The notes: generated by a model not told the origin, from the letters alone. A stretch of DNA of 64,000 nucleotides from Nereocystis luetkeana (GCA_031213475.1 JARUPZ010000030.1:3097371-3161370); one strand, 5' to 3'; positions 1-27,800 are shown, numbered from the stretch's first letter. Translations and numbers: made by a program.

Positions 1-13145
<13,145 letters not shown>

Positions 13146-13493
13146 CGTGCCGTCAGTAAGCTGCAAGCAACTGGCAACGCTAGTAGCTGACTGCACAACA
13201 ACTGACCACAGCGAGCCACACCACTGACCAACATGGCCTCTGTTCGCCTCAACCACCTTCCCGCCGACCCCTTGTCCATAAGGCCTCAAATAATTTACAA
13301 CTCCCATTTGACGGTTTCGTAAATTGTAAATGAGAAAATTCAACGATTCGACCGCGCGACTCTGGACTCCGACCCTCGATCATCAACCGTCTCCGTGCAC
13401 GCAAGGGGCTTTTTGCGTACCGAAAGAGTCACACCGACACCACAAGCCGCAGCGCTCAATCGTGGAAAGAAGGAGACTTATCAGTCATCCAAG
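13146..13493. promoter_or_regulatory. Shared spacer of the divergent eIF2D / coiled-coil gene pair
   Basis: The start codons of the minus-strand eIF2D gene and the plus-strand gene at 13494 are separated by only 348 bp, so both promoters and 5' untranslated regions must lie here or overlap. I see no TATA box or other recognisable core motif. The regulatory role is inferred from position alone. Confidence 0.45.
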
Positions 13494-15848
13494 ATGGAGA
13501 ATCCCCCTGCGCTGTCGGAGCCGAATCTGACGGGTGTTCGTAAGACGTTGCTCCAACAGCAGGGCGAGGTCACTGTGAAGGACCCTTCGACCCATGCCAA
13601 TCGACAGGTATGACGTACGACACACGTCGTATTTTTTCAGCAGTACTCGTGAAGTACACCTGGTATACCGTTTGTCGAGGTCGGCTTTGCGGAACATGAC
13701 TATGCTCGTGTAAGACTCCACACCAGTTGTGTGAGATTTGAGCATCGACGACACGTCCGTAAAACGTTCACTCCTCAGGCACCCCACGCCCGATTGCATG
13801 TTTCGTTGTGCATAAGAGAAGGGTGTACGTGGCACTTCTTGGACAAGGCAATTACTGCTGCCGAATCATGTGCATACTCGTCGCAAATTGCGAACAGCCA
13901 GGTTGCCTGCACGCGGGTCCGAGTCACATCCAAGTGTACCTTCGTAGACAGGTGCAGCACTCTCAGGCCGAGGAATTTGCTCATGATTGAAAGTAAACAA
14001 CTCTGTCGTACTTTAAGTTGTATGAATACTGCTGTACGTCGTTCTGTAAGGTGTAAATGAGCGCAGGTCAGTGAAATGTCTGTACATGGTATCTATACCA
14101 GGTCCCTAGGTCCCTGGTCCCTGGTCCCTGGTATCAGGTTTGATAATGCAAGGCAACCACCCCCACTGCGCCGCACGCCTTGCTTGGCAACCCCAATAAT
14201 AACGTCAAGGTGCGTGAGCTGGACAAGTTTGCAGGGGGGATGGCCGCGAAAAAAAAGGCGTGTCTTGATCAAATCGAGAAAGACCGAAAGGAGCTGGCAC
14301 ACGTCACAGCTCAACTAGACGACGAAGGGAGAAAGTGAGACGCGCTGCGACAGCACCCTTTTGCTTCAAAATTCGACCCATCGAAGACACGTCACGAACG
14401 GCAGATAGCAGCGCGCCTGCAGAGCACGATGCAAGTACAGCAGTACAGACAGTCAGTATACTACACGAACAAACTAACGTTTATGTACGAAGTAAATCCC
14501 TTGCAAAGAAACTTGCAGCGATGGTTGTCATAAGAGTTGCTGGGTCTGCACCCCCCCAACCGTCGTTGCAGAAATAAATCGAACACGCCCCCAGCTTACG
14601 CCTGTAGCGTATAACCCCGTCCAAGGCCTACAAAGAATTGCGATCGTCCTGTAGTGGCGGTGCTGCTATATTCAATAGTCGCCGCCTGTACGAGTAGCTG
14701 TTTGTTAATCACATACCCTGGTATCTGGTACCTGGTACCAGGCAGTCCACATGGCGTACAATTCTCCCTGCCAACTGACGGCATTCGTTTGTGCGCTGAC
14801 GTGAAGCCCGATGTTATACTGGTCGTGTTCCAGCCAACCTTCCGGCATCTCGCCCTGCTGGTATGCAATCGTTACAAGGATTATTCCACACTTGGATGGG
14901 GTTTACTTATCTACCGTTTCAGTTACCAGGCAACTCGTTGACATGGACTCCATGTTCCTAAGACCTCCACGTGCGTACGCGTTCCCTCTTGCTCGTCGTG
15001 CCAATCTTCGTCCCGCGACACAGGTACCGCAATTTGTTAGAAAATTTGAGTATGCGGCGGGCGGAGCGGGATCGGGTACGAGCACACCTCGAGCGATGCT
15101 CCGGCGACAACACGTTGGTGAGTGGCGATCAAGCCGTGTACATATACAGCCAGTACAAGGTACCTAACAAGAAACCGAGCAATAAGACTAGCAGGCCGAG
15201 AATTCCAGGAAAAAAAGGAAATTCGGGAGTATTTATACTGAAGTTCGTGTACTCTACAAAAATACTCCTATTCTAAAAAAAGAAATCCAGTCTGGACAAG
15301 CTTTCCTGCTTCTTGTTTAGTACTCCAGTGTACGTGTCCTGCGCTATGCTACACCTTCAGAACAACCACGATTACGACGCGAAATACGCGGGATATACAA
15401 CTGTACTGTACCAGGTGCGCAACAAGCACGTGTGATTTTTAATTCCCTGCCATGCACTCCAACCAACCATCGAACGAATAACGGGCCAAAGAGTAATAAA
15501 GCGAACAACCCACGAGCATCCCTACCCATACCATTGCTTTGTTGTCACACCCGACGCTTCCCCTCCCCCGCTCGCTTCCCCCCCGCTACGCAGCTCATGA
15601 AAGATGCCTGCGCGAGGACGCGCTGGATGCGCAGAGAAGATAGCAAGATGCTCAAGTCTGTCTCGAGCATGGAACTCCAAGCCGCGAGAGGGTTCGGGTC
15701 GGGACCGGGAACCACCTTCAGCCGAAAACGCTCGAGGGTAGCCTCGCCGTCTGGATCAGCGCAGACGCTGCCCCCGTTGGGAGGGCGGGGTGGGGGGGGC
15801 AGTGGTGGCATGTCACACTCGATTTCCGCGCCCGCTCTGAGGAGGTAG
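13494..15848 (+). CDS. Small coiled-coil protein of unknown function
   Basis: Four exons are proposed: 13494-13607, 14210-14334, 15024-15117 and 15594-15848 (stop TAG). Phases agree (0, 2, 0) and the product is 195 residues. Seen: a short N-terminus (MENPPALSEPNL), a charged helical segment from exon 2 into exon 3 (AACLDQ-like, ELAHVTAQLDDEGRK, then NLLENLSMRRAERDRVRAHL) that looks like coiled coil, and a basic Ser/Gly-rich tail ending SISAPALRR. Exon 2 could start at 14153 instead, which adds 19 residues in the same frame. I do not recognise the family. Heptad-like charge spacing and matching phases are the main support. It is divergent from eIF2D and convergent with AP-4 mu, whose stop lies 1.27 kb downstream. 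Confidence 0.6.
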
Positions 15849-17113
15849 CAGTGGTGCGCTCAAGCTATTTTTTGTGTCTGTGTGTTGCCAGGGTGTCCCC
15901 CCCCCCCCCCGCCCCCTTGTTTCCGGAATTTCTACACTGCAAGGAGTGTACGCCTCGGTCAGATCATGATATATCTATCTACGGTTGAAGCGTTTAGTTC
16001 CTTACATGCCGTCGTGAGGGATTGTGCAGGAGGATCTGCCTTTTAGGGCAGATCCAACCCAGGAAACATGCGTGTAGATCGTGCGGAGTGTACAGGTCCC
16101 CTCCACCGGGGCAACACGAGCTAAATCATGCGAGGGTCGAGAATTGATTTTGCCTCGAAAGATCCAGAGCATGAAGTGGGGATCGATGCTATGTAGACGA
16201 TCTATCTGTAGACGATCTATCTGTAGATCATCTGTCTGTAGAGCATCTGTCTGAAGCGTGGAAGGATTGCACTCCGACAAAAAAAACGTGACGTTTAACA
16301 GTTGGATCCGAAAGCAGTCTTATGTTTCTGTCACCCGCGGCAAGCCTACGATAGTGTTGTCATTCGCACGTCCAAAAAAGAAAGGCAATCTCGGTGCGTG
16401 TGTACTCGCGTCTGAGGTGGGTAATCTTGAAATCACGCGGCGGAACGTTCATACGCTCTACAAGCACCCGGAGAGCTAGCTCAAACGTCCTGCAGGAACA
16501 CATCGCCGTCGCTTTTGATTCGTACGTGCGTAGTTTGGGATTCATGAGGCCTCTCTGCCGCAATCAGTCCAAGACTCTCACCCAGGGCTACCCACCCCCG
16601 CGATGCTTCGATGGCGACCGACGCTGCAACTCGTCGCAGAGAACAGTTGGTCCGGTAAAATAGACGCCACAATGAGACCGGTGGCGTTACCAAAAACAAC
16701 GCGCGCGTCAGGAGTGAGCAGCAAGCCCGCCGGGAACAACCGGACCGTCAGGGTAACTTCCATCAAATATTACGGAGATGCCCGCCCTACGGATATGGCG
16801 GGTAACGTCCAAGCCGTACGCACGATAAGGATAATCCCCGCCGGCACTCATAAATTGTGAATAAAGAAAATCTCCTTGGCTTGGTTAGGCTTCCTCGTGT
16901 ATACCCTACGCCTCTTCACGTGCCCCCCGAGCAGGCAAGCCTCGGCCCCTCGCACTTGCATTTCGCAAAACACCGCGCGGCCGAGTACCAGCCCTCATGC
17001 ACGCGTTACCCTTACGTCGACCGACAGCGCCGACGAAAGGAGCGGACAGCCGCCACTCCACTCCCCCCCCCCCCCCCCCCCCAAGCCAAAACGCCTCGTC
17101 CCCCGCCCAAGTA
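15849..17113. other. Intergenic region between convergent genes
   Basis: This lies between the 3' ends of the coiled-coil gene and AP-4 mu. It contains a poly-C run near 15900, one copy of the GATC-rich dispersed repeat (15963-16256) and a poly-C run at about 17065-17083. From 16260 to 17060 I see no convincing exon, RNA gene or repeat. Several short open frames there have no coding character. Confidence 0.6.
15963..16256. repeat. GATC-rich dispersed repeat (family D), copy 1
   Basis: Marked by TGCCGTCGTGAGGGATTGTG, a central block with CAACACGAGCTAAATCATG, and terminal GTAGACGATCTATCT repeats. Confidence 0.75.
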
Positions 17114-18771
17114 CTATACTCGACACACGTACGACGACGACTGCGTCACGTATCGGACCCATCTGCGAGAGAGAGAGAGAGATAGAGAGATTTGAGAGGA
17201 AGCGCATGGAGAGGCGAAAAGGGCGAACAGAAAGAGGCCGTCAAATGCCGCCCGCGAACTGTTTTGCGCCATTAATAGCTACGAGCCGGGATAGCATAGA
17301 TAGGCATATGCTTTTCAAGAGAGTAAGAGGGCGACACAAGCAACAAGGCCGACCAACAGGGGCTCATAGCAGTGCCGTCGGTAGAATGGCGCAATGGCAG
17401 TCGGCTGCAAACCGGGGGGGGGAGCGGGGGGGGGGGGGGCGTGAGACAGCTGTGTGAGACCGCTAGAATATTTTTGCCGCCTGCGATGGCCCCACAACAC
17501 CAAACCTTCAGCGGCCACCAGGGAGTGGGTGACGGGCGGCGAGTTGCACCTTATGTAAACTCCTAGTAGCGCTGATGCACGTGGAATCGCGCAGAAATAT
17601 CTCGTACTGCATTTTCCAACACCCTTATTGCTCAGGAGCAGCAGCGTCTTTAATATGAGCGCGGCCCCTCTCTCTTTCTCTCCATGTGCTATCTTTCTCC
17701 CTCCCTAAGTATCTCTCTCACCGGAACGGGTTGTAAGACTTGGCGAATTCCGCAATCTTGAGGTAGCGCACTTGGAGATTGCTGACATTATACATCGGGA
17801 TCTCGAACTGCATAGACACAGGGCCAACCTGCGGAAAAACGTCATCGGGCAAAGAGGGTCAACCAGAGGGGAGACAGGCAGGCGGGCAGGCAGGCGCAAA
17901 AACAAACATCAAAACGAGGCTTTACTAGGAGGCGTTCGCAACCTCACCAAGCTACGAACGGCATACATTTGCGGTCGCAGCAATCTGATGGCCCGTGCCG
18001 GTATAAGCGCGGCTCCGCGGCTGCCTGTTTGTGCGCACGCACACACAGGGTCGTGAACCAAAAGCCGAAACTCGTCTTTTTCCCGTTTTTCCCCACCGAA
18101 AACGAACTTCTTTTTTCGGTTGACTTTATTTGCGAAAAACCGACCGACCGACCGAAATCTTCGTTTTTTTGTTGGTTTGTTCGTTTTTTTCGGTTTCGGG
18201 TTGCTTAAAATAAACGAACGAAATCGACCGACTTTTCGGGGCATACCCGAAAAATCGACCGAGAACCCTTTCTCGTCTTCGGTTCACAACCCTGCACACA
18301 CACCTCTTTTCGGCTGGCGGCATTGACGACTGTGGGAAGGGTGACCTTAGATCGCAGCGTCAGCTCCGAAGACCCCTGGAACTTCTTGATGGTCCAAACC
18401 ACCTTCCGATTTTTTCAAAAAGGAGCCGTGCGCCAAACAAGGGGGAGAAGCACAGACCGGTGATAATCCAGGAGGGGTGGTCTTCCTTCCTTACGAGATT
18501 GCTGTTTCAGATCCCACGGCGAGAAACCCAAAACAAGCTACGTATTGTATGCTGTAGGGTGGACGCGATGTTTCGCTCAAACAATGAGGTTGTGTAGCGG
18601 TGAGGTGAAGGGCCCTTGGAGCATCAACACCGGGCCAAAGTGGGATCCAGCAAGGAGCAACGTCGCGCGTTGCCCACAATGCAGTACGGACACACGCCAT
18701 CATAAATCACCTTTAGCATCAGGCATGCATGCCAACACACACAGACGCACGAACAAACATGCAGACTGACA

Positions 18772-18845
<74 letters not shown>

Positions 18846-21800
18846 GCAGGACGTTCCGCCCCGAGTTATGGTCGCAAGCAAGGACAAGGCGACCGCTGTC
18901 TTACCCGATGCTCCGTCGCGCTGTACTCTGCCGTCTGCCCCGGCACCCTTGCCTCCACCTGAATCGAACCGAAAATGAGGAGAGAGAACAGCAAGACACG
19001 ATACTCGATGTCAGCGAATGCAGTCACCACCCAATCGTTCGCATCGTGAAAACTCGTGGGCTTGAAGAGCGACGCAATCCGGCAGCACCACCCTCGCCGC
19101 CTATGGTAGAAGTATACCTGGTACCCAATACCAAAGCCAACACTCCGTATACCCAGCTTAAAAAAATACCGAATATCTGCCGGACAGCTTACAAATATCC
19201 GATCCAACAGTTCGCTGACGACTACTCGTCGTACTGCTGTAATCATGACGACACAAAAAAGAGATTATGAAAAAATGACGATTAGTAATCCCTTTTCTCC
19301 TCTTGTTCGTTCATCTTCCGGCGGATTGGTAAAAAAGCATTATCCGCCTGAGGCGGACTGGAACAAACAAGGGCGTAAGCTTTTACCACACTTCCCACAT
19401 TTTACAACACGTCTCGTGTGTCAATTTGGCCCGTCGCCCCCAGCAAATTTTCCTGACGAACATCAACATTTGACCCGATATCCGACTAGTGCCTGACTGG
19501 CCCAACAGTGGCACTCACATCTGAGCTGACGCTGACGGCGTTCCTCGGAACGGGCACCCGTACGACCACGTTTGCGCCCGCTGCGTTCTCCGGCATATCG
19601 GCCCTCACGATTACGACCACCTCCATCCTGGGGCAGGCGACGGGCGACCACGGAACCAACGACACAAACGTATGCGGGAGGCGGGGTGTGATCGCTCGCG
19701 GCGCGGACAACGCGGACTAATGTTTCGGCGAAAGGCTACAACAAAAAGTGTGGTCAACGCAGCAGTGGCGATGGAGCGTGATTGGTGTATACGCCGCATG
19801 GTATGTAGGGCAAGGCTGCCAAAAATGTATAATAGTGACAACGTGGAGCTGAGAACTAAACAACGAAAAACCATAAGCTAAACTCGCTTAATCTGCAACA
19901 TGAAACATTGCAGCATTACATCGAGAGGATCTTGTTGCCAAGCTTGCTCACTGGAGAAGACGCGTGCCGTACACCCCGTACGTATGGTGTGCATCTGAAG
20001 GGATAAAGCAAGGAGAGGGTAGCCTTCCATAACGGCCCGGTGCGAGCAAGGACATTGACGATGCAAGAACGCACGACAAACGTGACTTAACCCGTTTAGT
20101 ACTGGAGTCCCGTTTTTGCCAACAAACCGGTCTAATTCCAAGTAGTGTGCCCCCAAAACGGAACTGCGGTTCTAAAAGGGATAAGAGCAGTAGGCAAGCG
20201 CAAGAACGCGCGCCGGCAGCGGGAATGGCTAACTTGCCCCCACGTGTGAATAGCGATGTCGCCCACTACAGCCACCTCACACCAACCCGCGACGAGCGGA
20301 TGCCAGCAGCGTGTAGCGTGGCTTGCGCGGGCACAGACAGGCACAGGGCGGAGACACCATCTCTCCAGCGCCCTACACACAGCTCCTCGAAAAAAAAACG
20401 CCGCGTACGAACGTACGCATAAAAACGTACCATGTTTCCTTCGTGTCGCCTCGTACATAACCCTTCAAAAAAACAAGTGCACCCTGCCTTTGTGGAGGAC
20501 AACGTACGTGGGAACTTGAGTAGAACAATTTCCTTTACAACCGCAACCGCATCCTCCTTTTCGGGTCCAAACTATATACTTGCTTTTGTGTTCCCGGCGA
20601 CCAAACAAAAAAACCCGCGCGTAGAAACCCTACATCACAAACGCCGACCGCTCAGGAAAATTTCTCGGCATGAAGATGAGGCATGAGGAGCTAAATACAT
20701 CCATATAATATATATATATATATATATATTATACCAGGTAGTGTGGACTACACGTACAGAAGCTGAGGGTGAGGCGGTGCGGTAAAATGCTGCACCTGTA
20801 CGGGTCGATGTCGCCGATGCTCGGGAACAGCCGGAAGGGGCACCGGAACTCCGCGTTGATGCGGTAGTTGAGCAGGACGAACTCTCCGTCCGGCGGGGTG
20901 AAGCTCAGCTGACGCATGGACTCGAACTCGTCCAGCTTGGCACACTCGTGAAAGTTGCAGTCCTGCCGGTGTGCGGCAAAAATCACAAAAAAAAAAAAAC
21001 GAAAGCAAAAACAAAAAAACGGTGTTAGTAGACGCGGGCTGTCTCCAACCGCACCGGCTACCCCCCACCCCCCACGAAGACGGTAATAAGATCGAGCTTC
21101 TCCACGCAACTTTCATTTACCCCCCATCTCGTGAATTTCTAGTACCTCCGTTCCGACGATGACAGTACCAGCTTGGCCGCCGCTTGGCTAGCTCGACGGG
21201 CGCCGCTCGCTAAGGCGAGCGCAAAGATCCACCGTCTCGTCGACTGGCGCACCAACACCAGGCCGCAGCCCTGGCCGATTGCCCCCAACCCCTGGGGTGT
21301 TCACCCGACACGATAACGCCTCATGTTGTTTTACCTTCCCCCACCACTGCGAGGGGCGTGAAAGGAACATCAATTGCTTGAAATGTGCACGTCGACCATG
21401 CTTTTAGACCACGTGATCAACACTCGTACCCCGACAAGATTCGCCATGCCCGTCCTCTGCAGGAGGCGGTGTCAGACAAAAAAAAAAGGGCTGGCAGTTT
21501 CACACCGCCCCCGCGCTGAACGGACACTAATCTCCCCGCACCACCACCGAGAGCCGCGGCCAGTAACAGCCGTCCTTCTCACCCGAATGGCATTCACGAA
21601 CCCATTCTCTCTGTCTCGGTACACCTGTTCCCGAGGGGGACTCACATCCAACACGACGGACCCGAAGCTGGGTGAGGCGTTCGATTTTCCCACAACAAGG
21701 TCCTCGTTCAATGCAAGTCGGAGCTCCGGGTTGCCTGTCTCGAAGAGGACATAAAGCAGGGCAGACACATGATATGGAATGTATGACGACAAAGGAGGGG

Positions 21801-24800
21801 GGGGGGGGGGGGGGGGAGAGACAGAGCTTTCGTGTTGAGCTTGGCGAATAGCACCGCGAATTCAGCACGTCATTCGGGGATGATGCTGGCAACTCCATTT
21901 CAAGGCCTGCCTGTTTTGGTCGTCGTGTCTCTGGTTCCGACTTTCAGGGAGCAGGCGGCGGTGCTGCTTACCCCCCCCCCCCCCCCTGCGTCTCTGGAAC
22001 GTCACGTGTGCCGCACAACTCTTTTTTCCACGAGCGAGGAAGCAAGCTCGCCCGGGAGTGGCTGAACTCCCCTCGGCGCCCCGCCCCCGTTACGCCGCAC
22101 GATACAACACATAAACGTAACGCAACAACATGCATGGCATCGCTCTCCAACGTGCGAGCGGAGATGCCGTTCAACCACGCGCTGAAACTCTCAGCATCGC
22201 AACACACGCCACACCTGGCGCGCGCGTGTGTGTGTGTGTGTGTGTGTGATACGCGAAGCGCCTCGGAAGAAACGACTCACCACTCAGATAGCTTTTCATC
22301 TGTATGCAGCCGTCGATGGAGCTGTTGACCACCTGTCCACTCTGGCTGAACAGCACGCTCAACCTGTGGAGGCATGCAAGGGGCCAACGGACGACGGGGA
22401 CAAGCGGCTTACTCGCGAAAATGTGAAGGCATTCAAGGGGCCTGCGGACGATGGGGACAAGCGGCTTACTCGCTCTCCTGTGGCGTCGCCACCACATCGA
22501 CCAAAGTGCCAAAACACACACGCACACAACGCGAGGAACGGAGTTTGGAGTCAATCCTCCTCGGGTGTGCCGCACCACCACAGCACTTCGTAACAATAGC
22601 ACGCAACCATGCAAAAAAAAACGAGGAAGCACGGTATCGCCCCGCGCAGCACAAGCCGTATTCTACTGCAAAAAATGCACCCCACTCGAATTCCAGGTGT
22701 AGCTTGTATCCAAAGCGTACAGTACTGCAGGCGCAGCTGTAACTGGGCAGGGGCACGCAGTGGTCGGAACCTACGATGTAACCACTCTCCGACCAATCAA
22801 ATCCACCGACATATTTCGTGCATTTATTTATCGTGACAAAAAAAAAAGTGCTTTCCTTGGGAAAAACGAATTCAACGTGGGAAAAACGAATTAAAGGGCG
22901 GTCGGCGACGTGCCTCTCGAGGATGTCGACGAAAATCTCGTTTCTCTGCACTCCGCTCTTCTGGCTGCTGCCCCCCACCGGCTTCTGCACTGACGAAGAA
23001 GGAGCTGTCTTTGTCTTCAGCGCCTGGAAACAAGCGTGGGTTGTGGGGGGGGGGGGGGGGGGCAGCAGTAACAATGGTGAAGGGCAAACCGTACACCGTT
23101 AACAATTGGCTTATCACGGCAATCCAATGCTCCAAGCTCAATGGTGCTAGAGCTACATCTTCTTCTACACGGGCAAAGCAACCGCAGAGCCACATAGCCA
23201 CCGGTGCAGCCTGCCCATTGCAGGCTGCCTGCAGGCACGAGCGGCTGGTCGTACACGAGTATCATACACTATTCAATGCATAGCGCTTTTGTATCAGGGC
23301 GAAAATCGGCCCCCATGTTGCTTCATACCGGGACGGCCGTAAATGAACCATCCGCTACAACAACCACAGCAACAACAAAAAGTAACCCACACACGTGCGT
23401 GCATGCAAACAATGGACCAACCATCTGGCGAGAGTTTTAAGGAAGCACTCTATTCACTTCAGTGTTTGTGTTCACGCCTAGGCCTTAACGAAAAGGTTGG
23501 CAGCGCACACAAACCTCCTCAGTTCAGCCCCGCGGCGACAAACTTCACACATCTCGGATAGACATATCATCTACGGATCATGTACAGATCATTCCCACAT
23601 GGTATAGATATTTAACGGCAGATACACTCCCGATCTGGTATGATCTAGCTCATGTTGCCGCATGGGAGCCGAATAATCTGCATGATCTATCACAGCACAC
23701 GTTTCCTGGGTTGGGTATGTACTTCACAGATCCTGCATAATATATCATAACGGCAGGATATTATCTACATGATCTATCTGCAGATAGACACTTGAAGTAG
23801 ATAGATCGTGATCTGTGCAGTGTGTGCAAACTTCCCAGGCTGGCGGGGATCGGGTAAGGGATACAGGGGAAGGATTTAGAGTCCAGGGTATTTCAACCCT
23901 TCCACACCCGGGTGAAAGCTCCTCGATTCCTACTCCATGATCTAGATCCTTCGAGGAAGACCTGTTACCTATCTCGTATGATCTATATGATCTACTGTAG
24001 CACACGCTTCCTGGGGTGGATCTATACTATTGCAGATCCTGCACAATCCCTCACAACGGCAGGTGAAGAACTACTATAGACAATCTAGAATATCTGTAGA
24101 TAGATAGATCATGATCTGACCGAGGCGTGAACCCTTTGGTCGAGAGCTAAGGACAACGTCTAGATACACCTCTCTCCCTCACTTCGATTTCCACACGCGT
24201 CATTCAGGCAACCTCCGGGATATTTCGCCGACAAGGTCAGGTACATCTCACCACCCTGCCTCCGCCCTATATATACGAAGTATATGAATACACCTCCGTT
24301 AATTGCGCGCAGGAAGAAACCGCCGCCAACATACCTGTGCCCAACTCCCCGCTCGCTCAAGAGCGTTCGGAAGCGCGAGGCAAGCGATCGACGAAACGAG
24401 GCAAAGCGGTAACCGCACATGATCTCACCGAGGGCAGGCGCAAAGACTTGGCGGAATCCACTAAGATAGGCTCGTTCCGGACATGGTTCCGCAGCGTTTC
24501 GGTGCTGGTGCCCTGGGGGTAGCCGTAGTCCAGGGTTTCGTCGAGCAGCTCGTAGACCAGGATAAAGTTTTTGCGGATCGCCTCCTGCGGTCGTTTTGGG
24601 TTCGCGATAGAGCGTGCCGGGCGATAGAGGGGGGGGGGGGGGGGGGGGGGGCGTCCTGGGTGAGCAGTGAGCACAGTCGTGGCTCGCTGACAAGGCAGCG
24701 CGGTGGCAGCTACGTGACGAGATTAAGCTTTAAGCTTTCTGCCTCAACAATCCGCCGGAGGAAAAACAACCATGAAAAAAAAAGCTACGGGCTCGCGTGT

Positions 24801-27800
24801 GTAACCATATACTTCGAAGTACACCATGTAGTGGGTAGCATATGCAACCCTGCTGTTATTTCAGAAAAGGAGGGCTCTATAATTCGGGGGTAAAAGCACA
24901 CCTACCGCGAGTACCGCGAGCTCGTGTTCAGCACAACTGTACACCAGGCGGGAATGACTGTAGTACGTACCGCAGATGATATACAAATACTTGTTATTTC
25001 CCAATCTAGTGTATGTTCCCTACCATTAGTAAGTCGTCTAGGTAATCTACTGTGGGTCCTAGCATGCCCCCTTGAGAGGTTGTGCAGAATCTGCATAGCA
25101 CAGATCTGACCCAGGGAGCCTGTCCTGGACCTTGCAGATTCTAATACGGCCCTCACGCGGGAACATGAGCTGGACCCTACAGACCGGGTATCTATCTCCC
25201 CTCAAAGGTTTCGGAGTCATTTGAGTGGGAATCGACGATCTGTTCCGACGCGTGGAACGCTTTCTAGACGGGGCCATCGACACGACACACTCAGCCGAAA
25301 CGTGTACCAAAGCGAAGAGATAGTGCAGCAGTATCACCATGTTTTCACATGGCACCCTAGACGTTCTAGATCTATATAGCGGTTTAGCCTCGTGCCGACC
25401 AAGGCCGATTTCGAGAGTTCGAAACCCACCGAGTGGGCCTTCATAGTGGTGGAAAAATTGGATTGCAGAAACCGCCTATTTTAATCTCGCGTGTACGCAC
25501 AATTCGACGGCAATCGACGACGGGAGAAAAGGGCTGAACTCTGCTGGTGATAATAACGGTAGCGGAGGCACGCACGGTAGCGGGAAGGGGGGAAGACTGC
25601 CCGATGTACGGTCAGTACGGCGTAGGGCGCAAGACACGCACGGACGCACCTGGCGACGCTGCTCGACGAAAAACAAAAAAAAAAAAAAAATGCAGAACAT
25701 ACCCTAACCCTAACCCTAACCCTACCCGTCGCGACGACAACCAACCTCGGAGAGCACTCCGCAGTAATCCTTAACCCTAACCCTACCCGTCGCGACGACA
25801 ACCAACCTCGGAGAGCACTCCGCAGTAATCCTTGAAGACCTTGGCCAGCCGGTTGAGGAGCTCGAGGAGCATGCTCGGGGAGACGTTCCACTGCGTCGTC
25901 ACGGCGAAGAGCAGGCCGTTCTTACGGACGTAGATGTAGTTCGTCCCGTCGATCGTGAAGCACGGCGGCGGGTCCCCGCCTTCCCAAAATTTTACCTGCG
26001 ATTTCCAACGGCCCAAGAGCGTCCGTCGAGCGTCGTCGTTGAAGAGGCGGTAACGTGAAAAATAAGGGGCTGGGCGTTGCGACCACATGCGCTGCTATAC
26101 AAAGTACACATGTACCAGGTGTGATGCGGCGATATACTGCCTCGATCGAACCCGAGCACCGAAAAAAAAACCGACATCGACTGCTCCCCGTACGAGGGCA
26201 ACGGGGCTAGCCGACTGAAAGAACGCGCGCGCTCAAGGCTGCGATTCCGAAAAGAAACGGCTGGGTGTATGGTGTTTTAACAATTTCGGGAGCAATAGCG
26301 CTACAAAAATACTGTCGTAGTCTGCCGCTCTGCTACAGAATAGTATACGCCAGGTATGTGCCAGGTCCGAGTTACTCCGGTCCCGTAAGTCCAGTCGGGG
26401 AGCGTGCCGGTCATAGATGACAGAGAACGGATCCCCAGCACAGTGCTCGCCGACTCCAGGCGGTGCTGACTTGAGAAGCGCCACGCTCATCAGCAGCCAC
26501 CGCCAGAGAGCGACCAAACGGCGTTTGCAGGACCGGTGAGTGGTGACAATTGACACGGTACACGGTACGCCGGTAGGGTGTTGCTTTCGCATATGCCCAT
26601 GGGTATACATTACGAGTATTCATTAAAAAGACAGCGAATTGTTCGTGTGTCTTCTCTCGTATTTAGTCGTCTTGTCTCGTAGTCTCGACTCCGACTACAG
26701 CACGTCGGCGAATGCACACGTTAGGTTCCAGGAAACTGCGGCTCGTGCGCTCGACGGTACGTGGAATGATACTCGGAGATGTCGCATCACGCGCTCGGTT
26801 CGTTCACCGCCTTCCTTCGCTTACGCGCCAAGGCGTCGCAGAACACACGTATCTTGGCCTCTTCCCGGGTCACACTTTTACTGCACTACAGGCAGTACGT
26901 AAAATGTGGTGCGTATATATATATAGCCACCTCTTGCTCCTGTAGCATATTAACGTTGTGCACACTCTGAAGAGTCGAGCGCAGCTGTGCAGAACCTCCT
27001 GCCCTCCTCGATGCCCCTTTACGTATACCTGGTACTCGGAGAATAATGCAGCCCTACAGACGCGCTGAGCGCTTTCGGCCCTCCCATGATGCGTATATGT
27101 ATACCGTTGCTTGTTTCTCAAACCATGATCGTGCTGCAGTCAGTACAGCAGTAGTACGAGAAATAATCGTGTTCGCGTGTTTCCTACAAAAAGGAGGGGG
27201 TTTTTCTTACCGAAGGCCCGGTACGCGTACGCCACGCGCTACAACACAGATAGATCTGCAGATACTTGAGAGTAACCTTCCCACCAAGTACTTGGCACAG
27301 AGGGTTTCGGGTGTAACATCAGGGACGGGACGAGTGTCTGCCTGTGCTCGAAGAGGTGCACACAGACAGGTCAGCAGCCGGGTGCGATATATGTGCCGCA
27401 CTCGGCACCCACCGTACATGCAACTTTGCTCACGTACAGGTACTTTCGTGCTGCTGTTGTCCTCGCAACAAGCACGGTTTTTTGCAGAACAGAAAGCCGC
27501 AAAACCGCAGGTAGACCGCCCAGCACATGCCGGATCGTATGTTCTGCGCACCGGATGTCTGCAAAAGCGCTAGTCGAGTCAACAAGAGACCGCAAGGTGC
27601 ACCCCACCAAGGTTGGCAAAGGGTGGACAAGAACCTAAAAACGTTTCGGTGCAGCTGACTGCCGAGAAGCAAATGGGATCCCTCCGCCTTCCAGGTGGCA
27701 GCAAGATGTTTTACCACCTACCACACCGACTTGACATGCTGTTCGTTTTTGGACTCGCCTTTCGGAAGAAGGTGTCCGTCGTTCCGGCGACAGCATCACC

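Noticed and set aside
25703-25787. A true chromosome end
   Set aside because: The telomere-like blocks are short and lie inside an actively coding gene with sequence on both sides.
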